Assembly (NCBI GenBank): GCA_035559595.1
Contig: DATMBF010000022.1
Location: 1-8,948 of the forward strand
Origin: DATMBF01 sp035559595
GTDB lineage: Bacteria > Bacteroidota > Ignavibacteria > UBA10030
Reading direction: 5' to 3'
DNA: 8,948 nt
In this document: piece by piece, positions 1 to 6,210 of the stretch
How the letters are laid out: each line of letters starts with the position of its first letter
Position numbering within the stretch: the stretch's first letter is position 1
Notes under the pieces: model-generated
Seen by the model: the letters and a program-made list of their open reading frames with translations, nothing else
The model's database searches: none
Told to the model about the DNA's origin: nothing
Translations under genes and position numbers: made by a program

Positions 1-456
1 CTTCATCGAAAGTGCCAGCGATGCGAGAAATCCCATTTCTGACTCAATCGTATTCTCGTGATAGAGCGTTGCAGCTGATCCACGAAACATAAAGGTGTGA
101 TTTGCAAGACCAAGACCACCTTCAACATGGAAGAATTTCCAATGCAGAAGGCGCCGGTGGACCTCGCCGGAGAAAATCAGATACGTGAAGTCCGGAATTT
201 CCCCTTTGTTCACGCCATCCCTCGTCTTCACTGACGCAACGGCTCCTCTTCCAATCAAGAACATTGCTTCATTGACATCATAGCGTAATATGCCACCCAA
301 CGCGGCAGCAGTATTCCAAAACCTTCCGAAATCACCATCCGGCAGCAGGGCATCGACCGAAATCGCAGCGTGATGTCGGTTCCAATCAAAACTTTGAGAA
401 AAAGTCAGATGGGTTCCGAAGAAAAGAAGCAGGAATAGGCGGGGGTGTGTCTTCAT
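1..456 (-). CDS. Secreted, probable outer-membrane beta-barrel protein, N-terminal part (cut by window edge)
   Basis: The first 152 codons are visible; the frame has no stop before the left edge, so the C-terminus is missing. The protein opens with MKTHPRLFLLLFFGTHLTFS followed by QS: a positively charged start, a Leu/Phe-rich core and a plausible signal-peptidase site near residue 20. The rest has short alternating hydrophobic/polar stretches with many Gly and aromatic residues (for example around residues 52-75 and 108-125), which resemble the strands of small outer-membrane beta-barrels common in Bacteroidota/Ignavibacteria. I do not recognise a specific family, and a soluble periplasmic or lipid-anchored protein is possible; there is no Cys near the cleavage site, so it is not a typical lipoprotein. 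The start is the only ATG that gives a signal peptide. It lies 71 nt downstream of rodA with no clear hairpin between, so cotranscription is possible but unproven. Confidence 0.65.
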   Translation of the reverse strand, partial: MKTHPRLFLLLFFGTHLTFSQSFDWNRHHAAISVDALLPDGDFGRFWNTAAALGGILRYDVNEAMFLIGRGAVASVKTRDGVNKGEIPDFTYLIFSGEVHRRLLHWKFFHVEGGLGLANHTFMFRGSAATLYHENTIESEMGFLASLALSMK

Positions 457-527
457 ACAAACGTGGAGAAGATTCAGAGGGAAAAGCGGAAGACCATCAG
501 ATCCTCGACAACTCCCCCCTGTAAGTT

Positions 528-1745
528 CTAATACTCCTTCCTGTTCGCATACACGTTCATCAACAATCCTGCCATCGTCATGTTCGCGAGGAGTGCCGAA
601 CCGCCGTAACTCAAGTACGGAAGCGGAATGCCGATGACCGGCATGAGCCCCATGGACATCCCGATGTTGATAAACGTATGAACCGCCAGAACAGCTGTAA
701 TGCCGATGGCCGTAATGCTGCCGAATTTGTTCTTCGCAAGCGATGCGATAGCAAACCCGCGCAGAAACAACGCGGTAAACAGAATCAGCACCAAGGATGC
801 ACCGACAAGTCCAAACTCTTCGCCCGGTACACAGAAGATGAAGTCCGTCCACTGTTCCGGAATGAAATTCAACTGCGTTTGCGATCCACGCAGATACCCC
901 TTGCCAAACATTCCTCCGGAACCAATCGCCACTTTGGATTGCAGCACGTTATATCCCGCCCCTAACGGATCGGCTTCGGGATCAATAAACGTCATGATCC
1001 GCTTTTGCTGGTAGGCGGGCATTCGCTCATAGACCGTCTGCACGGAAACACCGACCATCAGCGTCAGGCCAAACACCACCGCAGCAGCGAATCGGTTCTC
1101 ACGGGTAACGTACAGCATTGTTCCAGCCACCACCAGAGAAATCAGGAAAACTGTCGTTCCAAAAAGCGCTCCTGCTCCAACAATCACCGGGGCGAGAATG
1201 ACCGACAGGAGAAAATTCGAAACGCCCGCCCAGTACAGAACGGGCAGCAGCATTCCGAAGAACACCACCGATGTTCCGAGATCCGGTTGAGCCAGAACGA
1301 GTCCCATCGGCACGCCAACAATGGCAATGGCGATCAGAACATCTTTAAGTGCTGTAAGGCGAGTTGTAGTCTTTGCCAGAAATGCTGCGAGGGCAAGGAT
1401 GGTTGTGACTTTTGCGATCTCGGAAGGTTGGATGCCAAAACCTCCGACCCCAAACCAGCTTTTTGATCCCGAGATCGTTTTCCCCACCACCAATAAAACG
1501 GCAAGCACTACAATCACGATCACATAGGAAGGAAATGCAATCCGTTGAATGATTTTCAGAGGGACAAACGCGGCAATAGCCATCGCAACAAAGCCTGCGA
1601 TAGCCCACATGGATTGCTTGTAAAACGTCGTTGTGGCGCCGGCGTCATACGTCGCACTGTAAACGGAGATGAGCCCGATGGCAACAAGAGCCAAGCAGAG
1701 GAACAGCGTCTTGAATTCAAAATACTCTTTGAAGTAGCTGGTCAT
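528..1745 (-). CDS. rodA: RodA, SEDS-family peptidoglycan glycosyltransferase of the elongasome
   Basis: RodA is the polytopic inner-membrane enzyme that polymerises lipid II into glycan strands during lateral wall growth, working as a pair with PBP2. The 405-residue protein has about ten hydrophobic segments, normal for the family. SEDS hallmarks are intact: QPSEIAK at 106-112, QPDLGTS at 153-159, and the large extracellular loop with FIDPEADPLGAGYN (253-266), QSKVAIGSGG (269-278) and PEQWTDFIF (296-304), then the C-terminal PLPYLSYGGS (375-383). The conserved acidic residue needed for activity in characterised RodA proteins falls in the DP-x-x-DPLG segment. I place the start at the ATG at 1745. 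The frame is open 41 codons further upstream to 1868, but that stretch lies inside the mrdA coding region and is rich in Ser/Pro/Arg, unlike a RodA N-terminus. The start follows the mrdA stop by one base (TGA-c-ATG), suggesting translational coupling. Confidence 0.97.
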   Translation of the reverse strand: MTSYFKEYFEFKTLFLCLALVAIGLISVYSATYDAGATTTFYKQSMWAIAGFVAMAIAAFVPLKIIQRIAFPSYVIVIVVLAVLLVVGKTISGSKSWFGVGGFGIQPSEIAKVTTILALAAFLAKTTTRLTALKDVLIAIAIVGVPMGLVLAQPDLGTSVVFFGMLLPVLYWAGVSNFLLSVILAPVIVGAGALFGTTVFLISLVVAGTMLYVTRENRFAAAVVFGLTLMVGVSVQTVYERMPAYQQKRIMTFIDPEADPLGAGYNVLQSKVAIGSGGMFGKGYLRGSQTQLNFIPEQWTDFIFCVPGEEFGLVGASLVLILFTALFLRGFAIASLAKNKFGSITAIGITAVLAVHTFINIGMSMGLMPVIGIPLPYLSYGGSALLANMTMAGLLMNVYANRKEY

Positions 1746-1746
1746 G

Positions 1747-3585
1747 TCAATGCCGGAAGAGCTCGGTAATACGTCCAACCGTGTCGGCAGCGGCAGGCTT
1801 CGGTCGAGGTTGATACTGCGGCCGCTCAATGAATCCTCTGATGTACTTTTGCATGACGAGACTGGCAATCGGCGCCGCTTTCACTCCGCCACCCCCTGCG
1901 TTCTCGAGCATAATCGCAACCGCAATCGTGGGATTCTCAAAGGGGGCGAAACCGACAAACCAGGCATGGGATTCCCCGTGGGGGTTTTGCGCCGTGCCTG
2001 TCTTACCGGCCGAGACAATCCCCGGGATCTTCGCGCGAAGCGCAGTCCCGCCGGGCTCTTCAACAACGCGCCGCATTCCTTCTCGAATTAACGCCATGAC
2101 CTCTGGTGAAAGACCGATAGGGCTCGACTGGTATTCCACACGTTCAAGCTTGTTGGTAAACTTGTTGCGGATGAAATTCACCGCGTGCGGCTGGTGCAAA
2201 GTACCTCCGTTTGCGAATGCAGCAGCGTACATTGCCATTTGCAGCGGCGAAACGCCGATTTCTCCCTGCCCCACAGCGAGGGAAACGAGGAATCCTTGCG
2301 TCCACCCTCCCTTCCCATACACCCGATCATAGTACGCAGCCGAGGGGAGAAGTCCTGCACTCTCTTCTCCAATATCAACGCCTGTCCGTCGCCCAAATCC
2401 GAATTTCCTCCCGTACTCCGTCCATTTCTCAAATCCAACTTTATGAATAAGTTGGTAGAAGAAGACGTTACAGGATTTCTGAAGCGCTTGTACAACATTC
2501 GTTGAACCATGCACGCTAAGGTCTTTAAAGACTCTGTTACCGAACCGATAGGCGCCGGAGCAAGTTACCCGATAGTTCTCATCGATAATCTTTTCCTGAA
2601 GGGCTGCCGCGGCAAGAACCATCTTGAAGGTTGAGCCGGGCGGATAATTTGTCATCGTTGCACGATTGAAGAGAGGCTTTGCCGTATCCGTATGCAAAGC
2701 ATTCCAAACGTCGGGTGGTGTAACGCCGCTGAACACCGCAGGGTCGAAATCCGGCTTGCTGACCATGGCAAGGATGCTGCCGTCGTTCGGATCGACCGCT
2801 ACGAGACCGCCTCGATAATCCGCCATGAGCGATTCGGCAAACGCTTGAAGCTCGATATCAATTCCGAGAATCAAATCGAATCCCTCCTTCGGGGTAACGT
2901 CGTTCTTCCCGCCTTCGAAACTTCCGATCACCTGGCCTCTCGCATTCACGGCAATAAATTCATACCCCTTTTGACCGCGCAAGAGATTCTCGTAGCTTGC
3001 CTCAAGTCCGCTCGACCCGATCACATCCCCCTGCCGGTAGTAACCCGCCGACCGTGCAAGCTGCGCGTCGGAGATTTCTTTGCAGTAGCCGAGGAGATGT
3101 GATGCTCTGGCACGAGTCGGATACATCCGTTTCGAATCGATGTGAAAACTGAGGCCGGGCAGAAGGAAATGATACTCCTGCAAAGCAGAGAGGGTCTTGA
3201 AATCCACATCGCGACGAATACGGGTTGGCGAAAAACGAGAGTATGCGCGCCCCTTGTTGATCCGTTCTTGAATGATAACCGGCTCCATCCCGAGGAGCGA
3301 GCTCAGAAGTGTGAGATCTTTCTGCTCAAACTCCGAAGGCGTGATAGAAACGGAATACGACGGTCCGACATCGACAACAAGTTTTCCCGTGCGATCGAAG
3401 ATGTAACCACGGATGGGGTCTTTGACAATGGTGCGGATGCTGTTCTCTTCGGACTTCTTCCCCAGTTCTTGATGATAAAAGAGTTGGAGGATATAAAGAC
3501 GAACAAAGAGGAGACCTACAATCCCCAGAAGAATGTATCGGAGAACCGTCCGACGTTGCAACGAGCCGAATTCTTCGCCTGTCAT
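1747..3585 (-). CDS. mrdA: Penicillin-binding protein 2, elongation-specific class B transpeptidase
   Basis: This is the monofunctional DD-transpeptidase that crosslinks the new strands made by RodA during elongation. The 612 residues match the family length. One N-terminal transmembrane helix (about 14-36) is followed by the pedestal domain, starting with the DPIRGYIFDRTG box (56-67), and then the transpeptidase domain from about 255. The three active-site motifs are complete: S-T-F-K at 318-321 with the nucleophile Ser318, S-C-N at 371-373, and K-T-G at 528-530. The spacing and YPPGSTFK context separate it from the division enzyme PBP3, as does the neighbouring rodA. A Pro-rich tail (589-598) follows the fold and looks dispensable. 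It begins 4 nt after the mreD stop and ends one base before rodA. There is no visible Shine-Dalgarno sequence; expression is probably coupled to mreD. Confidence 0.97.
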   Translation of the reverse strand: MTGEEFGSLQRRTVLRYILLGIVGLLFVRLYILQLFYHQELGKKSEENSIRTIVKDPIRGYIFDRTGKLVVDVGPSYSVSITPSEFEQKDLTLLSSLLGMEPVIIQERINKGRAYSRFSPTRIRRDVDFKTLSALQEYHFLLPGLSFHIDSKRMYPTRARASHLLGYCKEISDAQLARSAGYYRQGDVIGSSGLEASYENLLRGQKGYEFIAVNARGQVIGSFEGGKNDVTPKEGFDLILGIDIELQAFAESLMADYRGGLVAVDPNDGSILAMVSKPDFDPAVFSGVTPPDVWNALHTDTAKPLFNRATMTNYPPGSTFKMVLAAAALQEKIIDENYRVTCSGAYRFGNRVFKDLSVHGSTNVVQALQKSCNVFFYQLIHKVGFEKWTEYGRKFGFGRRTGVDIGEESAGLLPSAAYYDRVYGKGGWTQGFLVSLAVGQGEIGVSPLQMAMYAAAFANGGTLHQPHAVNFIRNKFTNKLERVEYQSSPIGLSPEVMALIREGMRRVVEEPGGTALRAKIPGIVSAGKTGTAQNPHGESHAWFVGFAPFENPTIAVAIMLENAGGGGVKAAPIASLVMQKYIRGFIERPQYQPRPKPAAADTVGRITELFRH

Positions 3586-3589
3586 GGTC

Positions 3590-4078
3590 TTACGCCGTCA
3601 GATATTTTCGGAAGAACGCAAACATCGGGAGAGCGCTTACGGCGCCGGTGTAGAGCGTCGTCGTCATGGTGTAGCGAAGCAGAGGGACCAAAACACCGCC
3701 GTCTATTCCTTGAAAGAAGATGCCGAAGTAAATAAGGTTATGAACGACCGAACAGATCATCGTGACCAGAACAAACCGATATGTTCCCAGCATGATTTCT
3801 GTTTTGTTTTCATTATAGAAGTAACCGCCAACAAAGCCGGAGACCGTCTTCGCCAACGCCGCGAGTCCGAAGAATTGAGTCGTGGCCAGATCCTGAAGCA
3901 ATCCAACTGTAAATCCGGCTACTGTCGCATCAATCTGTCCCCGCGTGATAGCGATATACATGAGCCAGACAAAGAGAATATCCGGAACAACACCTCCTAA
4001 CTCCATCCACTGAATGAAGGTCGTTTGAAGAACAAGCAGGCCAAGGACAACAAGAGCAGAACGGAGATAAAATTGCAT
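3590..4078 (-). CDS. mreD: MreD, rod shape-determining membrane protein
   Basis: MreD is a small integral inner-membrane protein that binds MreC and modulates the PBP2-RodA pair. The 162 residues carry about five hydrophobic segments and the family signature: PDILFVWLMYIAITRG (32-47), then AGFTVGLLQDL (54-64) and a following Gly-rich helix (about 71-86). Length is normal. The start is firm because an in-frame TGA lies directly before the ATG (TGA-ATG). Position between mreC and mrdA supports the call independently of its low sequence conservation. The gap to mreC is 93 nt, the longest inside the cluster, and it contains a short open frame described separately. Confidence 0.93.
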   Translation of the reverse strand: MQFYLRSALVVLGLLVLQTTFIQWMELGGVVPDILFVWLMYIAITRGQIDATVAGFTVGLLQDLATTQFFGLAALAKTVSGFVGGYFYNENKTEIMLGTYRFVLVTMICSVVHNLIYFGIFFQGIDGGVLVPLLRYTMTTTLYTGAVSALPMFAFFRKYLTA

Positions 4079-4168
4079 TCAGGGGATTTCGGAACTCTGT
4101 GGCGAAAAAGTAGGGAGAATTGGACAGAGAAGCAATGAAGTTGCCACCGTGACACCGGAATGCACCAT
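4079..4168 (-). other. Open 29-codon frame between mreC and mreD
   Basis: After the mreC TAG and one CGC codon there is an ATG in the same frame as mreC. It opens 29 codons (MVHSGVTVATSLLLCPILP...) and ends in TGA immediately before the mreD ATG, which is also in this frame. A run of about 30 open codons is common by chance, there is no ribosome-binding site, and the peptide matches nothing I know. It may be plain spacer, a tiny peptide that couples mreC to mreD translation, or a MreC tail cut off by a nonsense change. I do not call it a gene. Confidence 0.15.
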
Positions 4169-4171
4169 GCG

Positions 4172-5014
4172 CTACCGTCGCTGTCCCACCTGAGCTTCGA
4201 GTTCGATCTTGTCGCGATCCGGGACTGCCGTCATGACGAAAACCTCCTCCAGTCTCACAAAATCGACGCTCGGCTCAATCGTGACGATCTTGAACAGCGT
4301 TGCCGGTTGCTCTTTGACCTCCTTCACCGTTCCGATTCTCATTCCGGGCGGATAGGTGCTGCTGTACTCCGAGGTAATGATCACATCTCCCACTTTCACG
4401 TCCAAAGTCTTCGCAATATTGGTGAGCTGGAGAGAGGTTCCATCCCAGGCCACAATCCCATCCACACGGCTGCGTTGCACCTTCGCGCTCGCGCGGAAAT
4501 CCACATTGAGAAGAAGATGGGCAACGGAATACCCTTGATTGACAGCCACCACGACCCCCACGAGTCCCGCATCACTCAACACCGGCATTGATGGTCGGAT
4601 ACCGTCATTGGTTCCAACATTGAGCGTGATTGTGTTGCGGAGAAGCGTCAAGTTTTTGCTGACAATCCGTGCCGCCACAAGTTGATAGGTCGATTGTTGT
4701 TTGAGACCAAGGAGTTGACGAAGGCGAAGATTCTCAAGCTTTGCTTCGCGCAGTCGGCTCGCCTCATCGGCAAGCTCGATGTTCGTGCGACGAAGAAGCT
4801 CGTTCTCCTCAATCAGTCCGAAATAGCGGGGAATGAACGAGAGCTGTTCCTGAGTCAGCCCGAGCACAACCGTTGCTATCGAGCGAAGCCGTTGCACCTG
4901 CACAGTATCATTGAGCGCGAGAAGAACAAGGGAGACAACAACGAGAAAGGAGAGAATGACGTACTCTTTGAACGTCAGCAGTAAACCATAGAGCCGTTCA
5001 AGAAGAGCGTTCAT
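4172..5014 (-). CDS. mreC: MreC, rod shape-determining periplasmic scaffold protein
   Basis: MreC is a bitopic membrane protein whose periplasmic part assembles into filaments and activates PBP2. The 280 residues show the family layout: a short cytoplasmic N-terminus, one transmembrane helix (about 17-36), a coiled coil rich in Leu, Glu and Arg (about 65-105), and two beta-barrel-like domains (about 110-265). Recognisable signatures are NVGTNDGIRPSMPVLSDAGLVG (132-153) and VGDVIITSEYSSTYPPGMRIG (208-228), the usual 'GD-x-hh-TS...PG-hh-hG' box with a YPPG turn. The tail (266-280) is charged and poorly conserved. An in-frame TGA lies four codons upstream of the chosen ATG, fixing the start. It follows mreB by 88 nt. 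Confidence 0.95.
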   Translation of the reverse strand: MNALLERLYGLLLTFKEYVILSFLVVVSLVLLALNDTVQVQRLRSIATVVLGLTQEQLSFIPRYFGLIEENELLRRTNIELADEASRLREAKLENLRLRQLLGLKQQSTYQLVAARIVSKNLTLLRNTITLNVGTNDGIRPSMPVLSDAGLVGVVVAVNQGYSVAHLLLNVDFRASAKVQRSRVDGIVAWDGTSLQLTNIAKTLDVKVGDVIITSEYSSTYPPGMRIGTVKEVKEQPATLFKIVTIEPSVDFVRLEEVFVMTAVPDRDKIELEAQVGQRR

Positions 5015-5015
5015 G

Positions 5016-5041
5016 GACTTCCGTCAGGATTCGTCGGAGTC
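5016..5041 (-). other. Possible hairpin directly upstream of the mreC start
   Basis: In the transcript, GACTCCG can pair with CGGaAGTC: seven base pairs with one bulged A and an 11-nt loop (arms 5041-5035 and 5023-5016). The 3' arm contains the only GGAA resembling a weak ribosome-binding site before mreC and ends two bases from the ATG. The structure is short and may be chance. A perfect 8-bp palindrome, CTCTAGAG (5041-5048), adjoins it. Confidence 0.2.
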
Positions 5042-5102
5042 TCTAGAGCTTGGGGTCTCGCGACCGAAGGACCCAGCAGAGATTCCGTCGAACCGCACAA
5101 CA

Positions 5103-6128
5103 TCAATAGCGTTTACTCTTGATAAGAACTTTAGAGTAGTGGTTGAGGTTTTCGAGGACTTTTCCGGTCCCCCGCACAACAGCCGTGAGCGGATCCTCGG
5201 CAACGTGGACGGGGAGATTGGTTTCGAGCCGGAGGCGCTCATCCAGTCCTTTCAGCAGCGCCCCGCCGCCGGTGAGCATGATGCCACGGTCGAGAATGTC
5301 TGCCGAAAGCTCGGGCGGTGTCCTCTCCAGCGTCATTTTCACGGCTTCCACGATTTGGGAGATCGGCTCATTCAGCGCCTCGCGAATTTCCACCGAACTT
5401 ACCTCCGTTGTTTTCGGCACCCCGTTGACGAGATCCCGCCCCTTCACCTGAATCGTGATCTCTTCTTTCAACGGCATGGCTGAACCGACCTCACACTTGA
5501 TCGCCTCTGCTGTCCGCTCACCAATGAGGATGTTGTGATTTCGTTTGAAGAATTGAATGATCGCATTGTTCATTTCATCTCCGGCAATGCGAATCGATTC
5601 CTCATTCACAATTCCCGACAGCGCGATGACGGCAATCTCCGTCGTCCCGCCTCCGATATCCACGACCATGTTTCCTACCGGAGCATCGACATCGAGGTTC
5701 ACACCGATCGCCGCAGCCATGGGCTCGGCAAGCAAGTGAACCTCCTTTGCGCCCGCATGCTCGGCCGAATCACGCACCGCTCGCTTTTCCACTTCCGTAA
5801 TCCCCGACGGCACCGAAACGACGATCCTTCTGCTCGGCACAAAGCCGGTGTTGATCTTCTTGATGAACTCTCTGAGCATTCCCTCGGCAATCTCAAAATC
5901 TGCAATCACACCATCTTTCATCGGACGAATGGTACGAATATCGCGATGCGTTCGACCAAGCATCTCGCGCGCCTCGTTGCCAATGGCGATGATACGTTTC
6001 GTGTTTCGGTCGAAAGCAACAATGGACGGCTCGTTGAGGACGATCCCCTTCCCTTTCATCCACACAACGGTATTCGCTGTACCGAGGTCGATTGCAAGGT
6101 CTGCTGAAAAGAGTGAAAAAAGACTCAT
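5103..6128 (-). CDS. mreB: MreB, actin-like rod shape-determining ATPase
   Basis: MreB is the bacterial actin that forms short antiparallel filaments on the cytoplasmic face of the inner membrane and steers the elongation machinery. The 341 residues are the standard length. The actin-fold motifs are all present: phosphate 1, AIDLGTANT (12-20); connect 1, LAEPMAAAIG (133-142); phosphate 2, VVDIGGGTTEIAV (155-167); and adenosine box IMLTGGGALLKGLDERL (283-299). PSGITEVEKRAVRDSAEHAGA (107-127) is also typical of MreB. The short hydrophobic N-terminus (MSLFSLFSA) could serve as the membrane-anchoring element. It is the first gene of the shape cluster, 82 nt after purH and separated from it by a terminator-like palindrome, so a promoter probably lies in the AT-rich leader (6129-6176). 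I cannot place -35/-10 boxes there with confidence. Confidence 0.98.
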   Translation of the reverse strand: MSLFSLFSADLAIDLGTANTVVWMKGKGIVLNEPSIVAFDRNTKRIIAIGNEAREMLGRTHRDIRTIRPMKDGVIADFEIAEGMLREFIKKINTGFVPSRRIVVSVPSGITEVEKRAVRDSAEHAGAKEVHLLAEPMAAAIGVNLDVDAPVGNMVVDIGGGTTEIAVIALSGIVNEESIRIAGDEMNNAIIQFFKRNHNILIGERTAEAIKCEVGSAMPLKEEITIQVKGRDLVNGVPKTTEVSSVEIREALNEPISQIVEAVKMTLERTPPELSADILDRGIMLTGGGALLKGLDERLRLETNLPVHVAEDPLTAVVRGTGKVLENLNHYSKVLIKSKRY

Positions 6129-6152
6129 ACGAACAAGTTAATAAGGCAAAAG

Positions 6153-6197
6153 GAAAAATGAAAAGGGAAAATTGTCGGTCGGGATGCTGTCCCGACC
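6153..6197 (-). terminator. Probable rho-independent terminator of the purN-purH unit
   Basis: Read on the minus strand just after the purH stop, GGTCGGGA-CAGCA-TCCCGACC forms a perfect 8-bp GC-rich stem with a 5-nt loop (6197-6177). It is followed by CGACAATTTT and further T-rich sequence. The T-run begins about five bases after the stem rather than directly, so efficiency may be reduced or bidirectional function unlikely. Position between two functional units supports termination. It could instead be a copy of a dispersed palindromic repeat. Confidence 0.6.
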
Positions 6198-6206
6198 ATC
6201 ATGGTC
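6194..6206. repeat. Second palindrome GACCAT-N-ATGGTC overlapping the terminator stem
   Basis: A perfect inverted repeat of 6-bp arms around one central base starts four bases after the purH stop. Its GACC/GGTC end (6194-6197) is also the outer end of the terminator stem, so this four-base block can pair with either neighbour but not both. As RNA the 1-nt spacer would open to a 4-bp stem with a 5-nt loop; as DNA the dyad could be a protein site. Function unknown. Confidence 0.45.
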
Positions 6207-6210
6207 CCCG

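Noticed and set aside
1746..1868. N-terminal extension of rodA by 41 codons to the ATG at 1868
   Set aside because: It lies wholly inside the mrdA coding region, is Ser/Pro/Arg-rich with no RodA similarity, and the ATG at 1745 gives a normal family N-terminus directly after the mrdA stop.
3142..3735. 197-codon open frame on the plus strand
   Set aside because: It is antisense to intact mrdA and mreD, rich in Arg/Glu/Asp with no fold signature, and has no independent support; it is a codon-usage shadow.
5535..6107. 190-codon open frame on the plus strand
   Set aside because: It lies opposite the highly conserved mreB and is rich in His/Arg/Asn, as expected from reverse reading of conserved codons.
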